Shown here piece after piece: positions 47,487 through 57,096 of a stretch of DNA of 64,000 bases. The notes below the pieces were generated by a model. That model ran no database searches, was not told the origin of the DNA, and was given only the letters and a program-made list of their open reading frames with translations. The number at the start of each line of letters is the position of its first letter. Positions within the stretch are counted from its first letter, which is position 1. The DNA comes from Massilia sp. Se16.2.3 (GTDB taxonomy: Bacteria > Pseudomonadota > Gammaproteobacteria > Burkholderiales > Burkholderiaceae_D): the NCBI RefSeq assembly GCF_014171595.1, contig NZ_CP050451.1, positions 372,001 to 436,000 of the forward strand, read 5' to 3'. Both the position numbers and the translations under genes were made by a program.

Positions 47487-49703
47487 TCAGTGCGCGGACT
47501 TCCGCGGCGCCGGCGTTCGCCCCTGCGCGCGCAGCACGCCGATGAAACTGGTCAGCGAGATCGGGCGGTGGAACAGGTAGCCCTGCATGGTCTCGCAGCC
47601 GTTGGCGCGCAGGTAGTCGGCCTGGATTTCGGTCTCGACGCCCTCGGCGATCAGGTGCAGGCCGAGCCCGCGCGCGATCGAGATGATCGCCAGGATCACC
47701 GGATAGTGGCCGTCCGCGTCATGGATCTCCTTGACGAAGGACTGGTCGATCTTCATCGTGTGGATCGGGAAGCGGTGCAGGTAGGACAGCGAGGAATATC
47801 CCGTGCCGAAGTCGTCGATCGCCACCGACACGCCCAGCTGGCACAGTTTGTTCAGCTGCTCGATCGCGTACTGCGGGTTGCGGATGCAGATGTTCTCGGT
47901 GATCTCGACCTCGATCTGGCCAGGGGAAATCCCGTAGCGCACCAGCGCATCGCGCATCTTCTCGAAAAAGTCGCCGCGATCGAGGTATTGCGGCGACAGG
48001 TTCAGCGACAGGCGCACCGCCTGGCCACTCACCAGATTCCATTGCAGCATGTCGCGGCACAGGGCGACGATCATCCAGTCCGAGATCGGCAGCATCAGGC
48101 CGTTCTCTTCGGCGAAGGGTAAAAATTCGCCGGCCGACAGCAGGCCGCGGGTCGGGTGGTTCCAGCGCATCAGCGCCTCGGCGCCGATGATGCGGCCGCT
48201 GCCCGAGTCGATCTGCGGCTGGTAGTACATCTCCAGTTCGCCATGCTCGAGCGCGCGGCGCAGCGACTGCTCGAGCGCGATCTTCTGGTGCGACACGTCG
48301 AGCATCGAGTCGTGATAGAAGCTGTGACCGTTCTTGCCCAGCGCCTTGACCTGGTACATGGCGATGTCGGCGTGGCGCAGCAGCTCGTCGATCGATTCGC
48401 CGTCGCCGGGATAGATGGCGATGCCGATCGAGGCCGAGATGTGCACCTCGTGGCCATCGAGATCGAACGGACGCTGCAGGCTTTCCAGGAATTTGTCGGC
48501 GATGATGCGGGCGTCGTCGCGGTCGCGCAGTTCCGGCAGCACGATGGTGAATTCGTCGCCGCCCTGGCGCGCGATGGTATCGCCCTTGCGCAGGCATCCC
48601 TTCAGGCGCAGCGCGGCCTGCTGCAGCAGCTCGTCGCCTTTGACATGGCCGAGGGTGTCGTTCACCAGCTTGAAGCGGTCGAGGTCGATGAACATGACCG
48701 CGAGCTCGGTCTGCTTGCGCTTGGCCTGGATTACGGCCAGGCCCAGGCGGTCCTTGAACAGGATGCGGTTCGGCAGGTCGGTCAGGATGTCGTGGTAGGC
48801 CTGGTAGGAGATGACTTCCTCGGCGCGCTTCCTGTCGGTGATGTCGCGCGCCACGCCATAGGTGCCGAAGAACTCGAGCTTCTTCACCTCGCTGTCGGGC
48901 ACGTGCATGCCGATCGAGTTCAGCGAGATCGTCATCAGCGTGTTGTTGAAGGTGCGGTCACCGCCGCTACTGCGGGCACCGCGGCACTTCAGGCGCAGCT
49001 CGACGTTGCGCGAGGCGCGTTCGTCGACCCTTCTCTCGTTGAACACGTAGCGCGCGCGCTCCAGGTCTTCCTCGTGCACCAGGATCGAGTAGTGCTTGCC
49101 GATCAGTTCATCGCGCGTAAAGCCCAGCAGCTGGTAGGCGCGGTCGTTCACGAAGGTGAAGCGGCCTTCGTGGTTCAGCGTGTAGATGATGTCCGGCGAG
49201 CTGTCCACCAGGTAGCGGTACATCTTTTCGGAGTTCTCGAGCTGCTGCGCGATGCGGGTGTTGTCAAGGGCCAGGCGGCGCTGCCGCAGCGCGTTGCCGA
49301 CCGTTTTGAGCAGTTCCTCGCGGCTGTAGGGCTTGCGCAGGTAGTCGTAGGCACCGCGTTTCAGGGCGCCGATGGCAGCGTCGATGCCGACTTCGCCGCT
49401 CATGACGATGACGTCGGCGCCGACGCCGCGCTCGTTCATGAAGTCCATGATCTCGTGGCCGCCGATGTCGGGCAGGCGCAGGTCGAGCAGGACCAGGTCG
49501 AAACGGCTGCGCGACAGGTGGGCGATCGCCTCGGTACCGGAGCCGGCGGTCGTCAGGTGGAAGCCGCGGCCCTTCAGCAGTTCGTGGAGCGAGGCGAGCA
49601 GGCGCGGCTCGTCGTCGACCAGCAGCAGGCGTGCTTCGTTTCCGGAATCAAGCTGCCCGCTGGCGCTACCCGGGTCGCCGCTGGCGGAATAAACGTTCAT
49701 CAT
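47487..49703 (-). CDS. Response regulator with REC, PAS, GGDEF and EAL domains
   Basis: A cyclic-di-GMP enzyme of 738 residues. The receiver domain (residues 24-140) has the phospho-acceptor Asp74 in LVLLDLRLPD and acidic pocket VDDEP. PAS covers about 158-295. GGDEF is intact at 381-385, and the inhibitory RxxD site (Arg372, Asp375) is five residues before it, so a diguanylate cyclase with product inhibition is possible. The EAL domain begins near 475 with EAL at 509-511 and keeps DDFGTGYSS, so phosphodiesterase activity is also possible. Its ATG is four bases after the stop of the HDOD-kinase gene, which is the likely phosphodonor. Confidence 0.93.
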   Translation of the reverse strand: MMNVYSASGDPGSASGQLDSGNEARLLLVDDEPRLLASLHELLKGRGFHLTTAGSGTEAIAHLSRSRFDLVLLDLRLPDIGGHEIMDFMNERGVGADVIVMSGEVGIDAAIGALKRGAYDYLRKPYSREELLKTVGNALRQRRLALDNTRIAQQLENSEKMYRYLVDSSPDIIYTLNHEGRFTFVNDRAYQLLGFTRDELIGKHYSILVHEEDLERARYVFNERRVDERASRNVELRLKCRGARSSGGDRTFNNTLMTISLNSIGMHVPDSEVKKLEFFGTYGVARDITDRKRAEEVISYQAYHDILTDLPNRILFKDRLGLAVIQAKRKQTELAVMFIDLDRFKLVNDTLGHVKGDELLQQAALRLKGCLRKGDTIARQGGDEFTIVLPELRDRDDARIIADKFLESLQRPFDLDGHEVHISASIGIAIYPGDGESIDELLRHADIAMYQVKALGKNGHSFYHDSMLDVSHQKIALEQSLRRALEHGELEMYYQPQIDSGSGRIIGAEALMRWNHPTRGLLSAGEFLPFAEENGLMLPISDWMIVALCRDMLQWNLVSGQAVRLSLNLSPQYLDRGDFFEKMRDALVRYGISPGQIEVEITENICIRNPQYAIEQLNKLCQLGVSVAIDDFGTGYSSLSYLHRFPIHTMKIDQSFVKEIHDADGHYPVILAIISIARGLGLHLIAEGVETEIQADYLRANGCETMQGYLFHRPISLTSFIGVLRAQGRTPAPRKSAH

Positions 49704-49707
49704 GACC

Positions 49708-51860
49708 TTATACAGAACCCAGCGCGCGCGTGGACAGGGCCGGCGCGCCGCTTGCGCCGGACGGTGCCGGCAGCAGAATGTCAAATGCAGTGCCGTTCCT
49801 GCCGCTGCGGCAGGCAATATGGCCGTTCAGTTTCGTGACCAGGCCGTGCACGATCGCCAGGCCGCGGCCGCGGTGCGCGCCCTCCTTGGTGCTTTGCACC
49901 GCCGAGAACAGCTTGGCCATCACCTCGGGCGGCAAGCCCGGCCCCGTGTCGGTGACGGCCAGTTCCACGTACAGCTTGCGCTCGCGGTGCACCTGGCCGC
50001 GGTTGACGATGGCGATGCGTCCGCCGCCGGGCGCCAGCGCCTCGACCGCGTTCTTCACCAGGTTCACCAGGATCTGCTTGAGCAGGTCGGGATCGCCCTC
50101 GGCCAGGCGCGCGCCTTCATCCAACTCGGTGGCGATATCGACATTGGCCGGCACGAACTGGCCGGCACGGAACAGGCGCACGACATCGCCGGCGACGGTC
50201 GCCACGTCGATGACGCGCGCGTTGGCCGCTTGCGGCTTCAGTTCCGCCAGGCCCTGGACCAGCTGGCCGACGCGGTCGATTTCCTCGTTCAGCACCGACA
50301 TCTCGGTGGCTACCGGTTCCTGGCGTTCCAGCTTGCTGTCGAGGACACTGAGGTAGTTCTTGATGATCGCCAGCGGGTTGTTCACCTCGTGCAGCAGGCG
50401 GCGCGAGGCTTCGCGGTATTCCTCGGCCACGCTGGCCAGCTGGCGCCGCGCCTGGCCGTGTTCCAGCAGCGCCGTCTCGAGCGCGCTGGCGGCCTGCACG
50501 CCGAAGGACTGCAGGAAGCGTTCGCGCTTCTGGCAGACCGGCACCTGCCAGGCGGCCACGCCGCCCACCATCACGCCCGGGCAGCGCCCTCCCGCCACCA
50601 GCGGCAGGCACACCATGCTGTCGGTGCCGAGCATGCGCAGCAGCTGTTCCTCGGCCAGGCCGAGCGGCGCGCCCTCGCGTCCGATGTACGCGATGCGGCG
50701 TGCCTGCGCCGCCGCGGCGATCTGGCCGCCCTTGGCCAGCGCCAGCGGAATGGCGAATTCGGCGATGCGCGCATTGTGGCCGCCTGGCGCGCCGACCAGC
50801 ATCTGCCCGGTCGGATCCTGCAGCAGGACGACGGTATTGTCGAAGTCGAACAGGACGCGCGCCGAACGCACCATCGCCTCCAGCAGGCCCGCCTCGCTTT
50901 CCTGGCGCGCCAGGGTCCGGCCCACTTCCGACACCAGCATCATGCTCTGCATCTCGTCAAGCAGGCGCTGCTGGACCGGGTCCGGCGCCGGCGCCAGCGC
51001 CTGCGGCGCGGGAATATCGTCGGCGCCAAGCAGGTCGATGCCCGGTGGGCGGCCGCCTTGTCGACCTGGCGCGCGGCGGTGGCCAGCACCTCGTCGATCT
51101 CGCCGGCAGGAAGGCCGCACAGCGCCGCGCCATCGCGCAGCGCCTCGAGGTCGTCCGGATGGCTCGACATCAGGTGCGCCAGGCGCACGATGCGGATCAG
51201 GGGATGGGCCGCTTCCAGGCGCTCGCTCGACTCGTGGTGGTACAGCACGGCGTCGGCCAGGAAGGAATCGAGCTGCCAGCGTTCGATCAGCCAGGCGCCG
51301 GCTTCGGCATGGGTGATCTGCAGCGTGCGCTGCTCGACGGCGCACAGGTCTTCGTCGTCGAGCGCGGTGAAGTTGAAAGCGTATTCCCTGGGCGCCGTGG
51401 CCAGCAGGGCCAGGCGGCCGACGTTGTGCAGCAGGCCGCCAAGATAGGCTTCTTCCAGGTGGGGGTAGCCGATGCGGCGCGCGAGCTCGCGCGCGATCAC
51501 CGCCGCGCCCAGCGAGCGCTTCCAGAAGGCGCGCAGGTCGGTGCTGTCCGAATGCGGGAAACTGCCGAAGGTCTGGAACACGGAATCGCTGATCACCAGC
51601 GTCTTGATCATGTCGGTGCCGAGCGCGGCCAGCGCCTGCTCCAGGCTGGCCCCGCGCCCGTTGCGTTGATAGGCAGAGCTGCCGGCGACGGCCAGCAGCT
51701 TGGCGGTCATGCCGGCGTCATTCGCGATCAGGGCCGCCAGTTCCTGCATGCCCAGGTCGTCGGCCTGCAGATGCTCGATCAGCTTGATGAGTATCTGCGG
51801 CATGGCCGGCAGCCGGGCAATCAGCAGGCGATTGCGGATATCCTGGTCTGGTTGGTGCAT
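49708..51860 (-). CDS. HDOD-GAF-histidine kinase (frameshifted near 51050)
   Basis: A sensor kinase of about 717 residues if one base is restored. The N-terminal HDOD domain (PAMPQILIKLIEHLQADDLG, GGLLHNVGRLALL, LYHHESSERL) ends near 51060; then the frame changes in GGCGGCCGCCCACC and continues with a GAF-like domain (LLDEMQSMMLVSEVGRTLA onward). The kinase core has the phospho-His box LLHEVNNPLAII near residue 490, N box VNLVKNAVEAL and DTGPGLPPEV. ATG 51860 is used; an ATG at 51935 is possible. It is directly followed by its presumed response regulator. The 313-base gap upstream (51861-52173) shows no other gene. Confidence 0.88.
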
Positions 51861-52173
51861 TGTCTGAGCAGGCCACTGAACGGGTTTCGGGGTGGCGCTC
51901 CCGGACGGGGCGACCACGACATGACATGGGTGCATCCTCGGAGCAGTGTGCTGTGCGCGCAGCTACTCCCGAGCTGAAGGGTCCTTAGCATATATACATT
52001 TCTGCTTGGGAACAATACTTTCCATGAAAAGTGTCTTTTTTTGCGTGGCAAATGATGCAATTTAAGGCGTTTTGTTTTCGCCTTGACAAGAGATATGCAT
52101 GCCAGGGCGGTAGCGGCCTGTTTCGCCTCTGGAGGCACAGACGCATCCCGCCTTTTACGCGGGCGGGACGTTC

Positions 52174-53454
52174 TCAGACAGGGCTATGTCCGCGCAGGCG
52201 GCGGTAGCGCTGCGCCGTCATCCAGCAAGTCAGCGAGAGCAGGACGAAGCCGGCCTGGCCGAGTGCGAGCGTCAGCACCGAGTGCGACAGCATCGGCGAA
52301 ATCACGCCCGCCACGACGGCCCCGAGCAGGGTCGAAATAAACGACTGGCAGGACGCGACGGTGCCGCGGATGTGCGGGAACAGGTCGAGCGCGAGCAGGG
52401 TCGCGCCGGGGGCGATCAGGGAACTGCCGAAGGTGAAGAAGAACATCGGCAGCACGGTCCAGGGCAGCGCCGGCGGCAGCAACAGGTGGTAGCCGACATT
52501 GAACGCCACCGCACTGAGCATGAAGCCGAAGCCGATCCAGATCTGGCGCGAAAAACTCCTCTTGCCGGCCATGCGGTTGGCCGCCATCGAACCCAGGAAA
52601 ATGCCGCTCACGGTCGGCACGAACAGCCAGGCGAATTCCGAGGGCCCGAGGTGCAGGTGCACGGGAATGAGCACCGGCGCGGCCGAGATGTAAAGGAACA
52701 GCCCGGCGAAGTTCAGGGCCGCGATACCGGCCTTCATGTGGAACAGGAAGGAGCTGAAGATGGCGCCGTAGCTTTGTGCCAGGAAGCGCGGGTTGAAGGG
52801 CTGGCGCTGCGTGCGCGGCACGGTTTCCGGCAAGTGCTGCCAGCACACCCAGCCCAGGATCACGGTATAGCCGCACAGCGCGAGGAAGATCGCGCGCCAG
52901 TCGAACCAGGTCACGATCCAGCCGCCCATCACGGGCGCCATGGCCGGTGCGATCGAGAAGATCATCGTCACCATCGACAGCAAGCGCGCGGCCGGCGCAT
53001 CCGAATACAGGTCGCGGATGATGGCACGCCCGACCACGACGCCGGCCCCGGCCGACACCCCCTGCAGGATGCGGAAGACCCACAGGTAGTGCACGGTGGA
53101 CGCCGCCGCGCAGCCGAAGGTGCCGATTGCGAACACGACCAGCGCCACCAGGATCACGTTGCGCCGGCCAAAGGCATCCGACAGCGCGCCATGCCAGAGC
53201 ACCATGCCGGCAAAGGCCAGCATGTAGGCCGTCAGCGTCTGCTGGACCTCGATGGCGGATGCGTGCAGGTCGGCGCGGATCAGCGGAAAGGCCGGCAAAT
53301 AGGCGTCGATCGAGAACGGTCCCAGCATCGACAACGCGGCCAGCAGCGTGGCCAGGCCGCCGGCCGAGAGCATGACGATCTTGTGCGGCGTCGGCAATGG
53401 CACCGGGATGACCGGATCCTTGGGCAGTTGGTCGGGGTCGGTCGGTGGCAGCAT
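52174..53454 (-). CDS. Bcr/CflA-type multidrug efflux MFS transporter
   Basis: A proton-driven major facilitator of 426 residues with twelve predicted spans. It matches the Bcr/CflA drug-resistance group: SIDAYLPAFPLIRADL in span 1, the MFS motif A GALSDAFGRRNVILVAL between spans 2 and 3, and FRILQGVSAGAGVVVGRAIIRDLY in span 4. The N-terminal 25 residues are Pro-rich and cytoplasmic. Substrates such as bicyclomycin or chloramphenicol are known for relatives, not shown here. It stands 36 bases after the RNA methyltransferase gene on the same strand. Confidence 0.92.
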   Translation of the reverse strand: MLPPTDPDQLPKDPVIPVPLPTPHKIVMLSAGGLATLLAALSMLGPFSIDAYLPAFPLIRADLHASAIEVQQTLTAYMLAFAGMVLWHGALSDAFGRRNVILVALVVFAIGTFGCAAASTVHYLWVFRILQGVSAGAGVVVGRAIIRDLYSDAPAARLLSMVTMIFSIAPAMAPVMGGWIVTWFDWRAIFLALCGYTVILGWVCWQHLPETVPRTQRQPFNPRFLAQSYGAIFSSFLFHMKAGIAALNFAGLFLYISAAPVLIPVHLHLGPSEFAWLFVPTVSGIFLGSMAANRMAGKRSFSRQIWIGFGFMLSAVAFNVGYHLLLPPALPWTVLPMFFFTFGSSLIAPGATLLALDLFPHIRGTVASCQSFISTLLGAVVAGVISPMLSHSVLTLALGQAGFVLLSLTCWMTAQRYRRLRGHSPV

Positions 53455-53490
53455 TGCTTCTTCTCGCTTGTCTTGTCGCTTGTTACTCGT

Positions 53491-54708
53491 CTATTGCGCG
53501 TTGGCGTCCGGCTTCGGCTTGGCTTCTTCGCGGCGGTTGTAGCCGGCCACCATGTCGAAGCGGAACAGGCGGCATTCGAGGGCGCCGTTGAAGAACGGGG
53601 TCTTGCGCGCTTCCTTCAGGCGCAGCAGCTTGGGCAGCGACAGGTCGGCCGTGAACAGGAACACGGTCCAGCCGGCGAAGCGCTGCTTGAGCGTGGTGCC
53701 GAGCGCGGAATAGAAACTCACCGCCATCTCGTCCGGCGCCATGGTGGAGTCGCCGCGCACGCCGATCCGTTCGCCGTAGGGCGGGTTGGTCAGCAGGATG
53801 CCGGGGCCATCGACCGGCGGGCTGACATGCTGGGCCTCGATCTGCTTCAGTGGCACGTCGAACAGGATGCCGGCAATCTTGAGGTTATGGCGCGTCATTT
53901 CCACCATGTCGCCCGAGATGTCGGAGCCGAAGATGGTGGGTTCCGTCGGCAGTGGATTGGCCTTGATGGCCGCTTTCATCTCTTGCCAGGCCGCGCGGTC
54001 GAAGTCGGCGAATTTCTCGAAGGCGAAGCGGCGGCGCGCACCGGCCGGGATGCCCTGCACCATCTGCGCCGCTTCGATGAGGATGGTGCCGGAGCCGCAC
54101 ATCGGGTCGAACAGGGGCACGCCCGGCTTCCAGCCCGACACGCGCAGCATGCCGGCGGCCAGGTTCTCGCGCAGGGGCGCATCGCCCGTTTCTTCGCGCC
54201 AGCCGCGCTTGAACAGCGCCTCGCCCGAGGTGTCGAGGTAGATGATGAAATTGCGCTGGTCGAGGAAACCGACGATACGCATGTCCGGCTCGCGCGTGTC
54301 GACCGAAGGACGCTTGTTGAACATGTCGCGGAAGCGGTCGCAGATCGCGTCCTTGATTTTCAGCGTCGTGAATTCCAGGCTTTTCAGGGGCGACTTCACG
54401 GCCGTGACGTCGACGCGGATCGTGTGGTCGACGCCGAACCAGTCTTCCCAGGGCTGCTCGAGCACGAGGTCGTAGATGTCGTTTTCGTTGTTGTAGCTGC
54501 GCTGTCCCATGCGCATCAAGACGCGCGAAGCGATGCGCGAATGCAGGTTGACGCGGTAGGAGTCGACCAGCGTACCCGAGCAGTGCACGCCGCCGGGGAC
54601 CTGGTTATGGACTTTCAGCGTCGGGCTGTGGGCCTGGGCGATCTCGAGGAGTTCTTCGGCCAGCGCCGCTTCCATGCCGCGGGGGCAGGGGCAAAAATAG
54701 GAGGTCAT
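53491..54708 (-). CDS. THUMP-domain class I RNA methyltransferase (RlmL/YpsC-like)
   Basis: A 405-residue SAM-dependent RNA methyltransferase. The start MTSYFCPCPRGMEAALAEEL leads into a THUMP RNA-binding domain (to about residue 160). The catalytic domain has motif I LFDPMCGSGTILIEAA and the N6-methyltransferase motif NPPYGER. It resembles the m2G2445-type RlmL N-terminal half and B. subtilis YpsC, which modify 23S rRNA. ATG 54708 is used because it begins with the conserved MTSYF and AAAGGG lies upstream; the frame extends 22 codons further. Confidence 0.93.
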   Translation of the reverse strand: MTSYFCPCPRGMEAALAEELLEIAQAHSPTLKVHNQVPGGVHCSGTLVDSYRVNLHSRIASRVLMRMGQRSYNNENDIYDLVLEQPWEDWFGVDHTIRVDVTAVKSPLKSLEFTTLKIKDAICDRFRDMFNKRPSVDTREPDMRIVGFLDQRNFIIYLDTSGEALFKRGWREETGDAPLRENLAAGMLRVSGWKPGVPLFDPMCGSGTILIEAAQMVQGIPAGARRRFAFEKFADFDRAAWQEMKAAIKANPLPTEPTIFGSDISGDMVEMTRHNLKIAGILFDVPLKQIEAQHVSPPVDGPGILLTNPPYGERIGVRGDSTMAPDEMAVSFYSALGTTLKQRFAGWTVFLFTADLSLPKLLRLKEARKTPFFNGALECRLFRFDMVAGYNRREEAKPKPDANAQ

Positions 54709-54795
54709 GGGGGTACCCTTTGTCCGTTGAGTGAAAAATGATGTGGTGGCAGCGCCGCCGCTGCCGGCCACCAAAATGCCTGTGTTTGCGGCTTC

Positions 54796-55073
54796 CGGTC
54801 GAGCCGCCGATGATCAGCCGATGATACCGCGTGGGCAGAGCCCACCCTACGTTACTGGTTGTTCATGTTGTCGATTCTTCGGTCGAGCCGCCGATGATCA
54901 GCTGGTGAGACCGCGTGGGCAGAGCCCACCCTACGGTGCACAGCAGATCGTAGGGTGGGCTCCGCCCACGCGGTCGTACCGCGGAATACCGCAAAGCTGG
55001 TTCAAACCACGACAATCAGTTCGTAGGGTGGGCACGTCCTTGAAGTCCTCGACTTCAAGGACCCCACGCGGTC
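54796..55073. repeat. Cluster of four palindromic repeats, two with a duplicated flank
   Basis: Copies at 54825-54851, 54909-54935, 54949-54974 and 55022-55073. The first two share about 55 bases including GGTCGAGCCGCCGATGATCAG, so they are a direct duplication; the third is inverted to them; the fourth has a longer stem with an internal hairpin CTTGAAGTC...GACTTCAAGG. The gap 54709-55112 contains nothing else. Confidence 0.87.
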
Positions 55074-55112
55074 GTGCTTACGCAAACCGCAAAGCCCGCG
55101 CTCGCCTAAAAG

Positions 55113-55526
55113 TCAGAACGGCTTGACCACCACCAGAATCACGATCAGCGCCAGCAACACCACCGGCACCTCATTGAAGTACCGGAACCAGGTATGGCTG
55201 CGCTTGTTGGTACCGGCCTCGAATTTCTTCAGGATCGATCCACAGGCATGATGGTAGCCGATCGTCAGCACCACCAGCGCCAGTTTCGCGTGCAGCCAGC
55301 CATGCTTGAAGCCGAACTCCCAGCCCAGCCACAGCCCCAGCAGCACCGCCGGCACCGACAGGATCAGGCTGAAACGGTAGAGCCGGCGCGCCATGCCGAG
55401 CAGGCGGGTGGTGGCGGCCGGGTCGGTTTCCTGTGCCAGGTTCACGAAGATGCGCGGCAGGTAGAACAGGCCGGCGAACCAGGAGGCGATGAAGACGATG
55501 TGAAAGGCTTTGATCCAGAGGTACAT
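55113..55526 (-). CDS. hemJ: HemJ-like protoporphyrinogen oxidase / CopD family membrane protein
   Basis: A 137-residue protein with four spans. The start MYLWIKAFHIVFIASWFAGLFY and the end RYFNEVPVVLLALIVILVVVKPF match HemJ (UPF0093), which oxidises protoporphyrinogen IX to protoporphyrin IX. The two residues needed in HemJ, a His in span 1 (KAFHIVF) and a Lys in span 3 (WLHAKLALVVL), are present. Some databases call the same protein CopD family. It ends the same haem pathway as hemH at 2.8 kb. It follows proA by 22 bases on the same strand. Confidence 0.88.
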   Translation of the reverse strand: MYLWIKAFHIVFIASWFAGLFYLPRIFVNLAQETDPAATTRLLGMARRLYRFSLILSVPAVLLGLWLGWEFGFKHGWLHAKLALVVLTIGYHHACGSILKKFEAGTNKRSHTWFRYFNEVPVVLLALIVILVVVKPF

Positions 55527-55548
55527 GCGGGTCCTTGTTATTAGTATG

Positions 55549-56814
55549 TCAGCTGCGTACTTCGCCGTGGCCGAACACCACGTATTTGAGGGAAGTCAGC
55601 CCTTCCAGCCCGACCGGTCCGCGCGCATGCAGCTTGTCGTTCGAGATGCCGATCTCGGCGCCGAGGCCATATTCAAAACCATCGGCAAAACGCGTCGAGG
55701 CGTTGACCATCACCGAGCTCGAATCGACTTCGCGCAAGAAGCGCAGCGCGGCGCTGTAGTCCTCGGTGACGATGGCTTCCGTGTGCTTGGACGAGTAGCG
55801 GTCGATGTGGTCCATCGCTTCCTCGATGCCGGCGACGATCTTCACTGCCAGGACAGGCGCCAGGTATTCAAGACTCCAGTCTTCCTCGGTCGCCTCGACC
55901 AGGTGCGGATAGCCGGCCAGGATCGCAAGCGCTTCAGGGTCGGCGCGCAGCTCGACTTCCTTCGCCTTGTAGCGCTGGGCCAGTTGCGGCAGCACGCTTG
56001 GGGCGATCGCGCGTGCCACCAGCAGGGTTTCCATGGTGTTGCAGGTACCGTAGCGGTGGCATTTCGCATTGAAGGCGATCGCGAGCGCTTTGTCGACGTC
56101 GGCCTTGTCGTCGATGTAGACGTGGCAGATGCCGTCCAGGTGCTTGATCATCGGGACCGTCGCTTCCTCGATCAGGCGCGCGATCAGGCCCTTGCCGCCG
56201 CGCGGGACGATCACGTCGACGTATTGCGGCATGGTGATGAGCGTCCCGACGGCGGCGCGGTCGACCGTATCGACCACCTGCACGGCGTCCTGCGGCAGCC
56301 CGGCTTTCTGCACGCCCTCCGTGACCAGCCTGGCCAGCGCGCGGTTGCAGTGGATCGCTTCCGAGCCGCCGCGCAGGATGGCCGCGTTGCCGCTCTTGAT
56401 GCACAGGCCGGCCGCATCGACCGTCACGTTGGGGCGCGCTTCGTAGATGATGCCGATCACGCCCAGCGGCACGCGCATCTGGCCGACCTGGATGCCCGAC
56501 GGACGCGACTTCATGTTCGAGATCTCGCCGATCGGGTCGGGCAGCGCGGCGATCTGGCGCAGGCCTTCGACCATGGTAGCGATCGCGTTCGGCGACAGCA
56601 CCAGGCGCTCCAGCAGCGCCGGCGCCAGGCCCGCGGCACGCGCCGCGTCGAGGTCGCGTTCGTTCGCGGCGGTGAGCACGGCCGCCTCGCGTTCGATCGC
56701 CTCGGCGATCAGGAGCAGCGCGCGATTGCGGGTAGCGCCATCGGCCCGCGCCATCGCGCGCGACGCAGCGCGGGCATTGCGGCCCAGCGTGTGCATGTAG
56801 TCGGTGATGTCCAT
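55549..56814 (-). CDS. proA: Gamma-glutamyl phosphate reductase
   Basis: NADPH-dependent reduction of gamma-glutamyl phosphate to glutamate semialdehyde in proline synthesis. The 421-residue protein has the typical [20 protein letters not shown] start, [19 protein letters not shown], the glycine-rich VPRGGKGLI and the catalytic cysteine in [15 protein letters not shown]. Length is normal. The frame runs far upstream through a repeat region; ATG 56814 is the conserved start. The neighbourhood holA-lptE-leuS is typical for Burkholderiales. Confidence 0.97.
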   Translation of the reverse strand: MDITDYMHTLGRNARAASRAMARADGATRNRALLLIAEAIEREAAVLTAANERDLDAARAAGLAPALLERLVLSPNAIATMVEGLRQIAALPDPIGEISNMKSRPSGIQVGQMRVPLGVIGIIYEARPNVTVDAAGLCIKSGNAAILRGGSEAIHCNRALARLVTEGVQKAGLPQDAVQVVDTVDRAAVGTLITMPQYVDVIVPRGGKGLIARLIEEATVPMIKHLDGICHVYIDDKADVDKALAIAFNAKCHRYGTCNTMETLLVARAIAPSVLPQLAQRYKAKEVELRADPEALAILAGYPHLVEATEEDWSLEYLAPVLAVKIVAGIEEAMDHIDRYSSKHTEAIVTEDYSAALRFLREVDSSSVMVNASTRFADGFEYGLGAEIGISNDKLHARGPVGLEGLTSLKYVVFGHGEVRS

Positions 56815-56901
56815 GGTTGATTCCAGTGTGCGTTGAGCGGCCAAAACGATGTTGATGGAAGTGCCGGGGTGACGAGGCGTAGGTGATGTGGTCAGCGTCG
56901 C

Positions 56902-57023
56902 ACCGCGTAGGCACGGAGTGCCCACCCTACGAAATTCGATACAGTGCACGGGCCAAGCGGAGAGCATCCGGTGCACGCGAATCGTTGACGCGTCCCGTAG
57001 GGTGGGCTCTTGAGCCCACGCGG
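56902..57023. repeat. Inverted pair of palindromic repeats between proA and holA
   Basis: One copy at 56902-56931 (ACCGCGTAGGCACGGAG...CCCACCCTACG) and one inverted at 56996-57023 (CGTAGGGTGGGCTCTTGAGC...). Together they form a doublet like that between osmC and gloA. The remaining 280 bases of the gap show no gene. Confidence 0.86.
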
Positions 57024-57096
57024 ATCGTGAACATCGATAACGGCGCACCTGCAGGTCCATGGCAGGGCGCACACCACAAACGGCCAACGATCGAAA

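Noticed and set aside
7697..51860. Calling recN, udgX, gumN, Sel1 and HDOD kinase genes pseudogenes
   Set aside because: Each has a single base missing or extra in a homopolymer, with intact sequence on both sides; sequencing error explains all of them better than decay.
52186..54741. Plus-strand frame of 851 residues over the transporter and methyltransferase genes
   Set aside because: Antisense to two well-identified genes; Gln/Arg/His/Gly-rich shadow.
54796..55073. CRISPR array in the repeat cluster
   Set aside because: The repeats are palindromic, variable in spacing and inverted to each other, with no constant spacers and no cas genes nearby.
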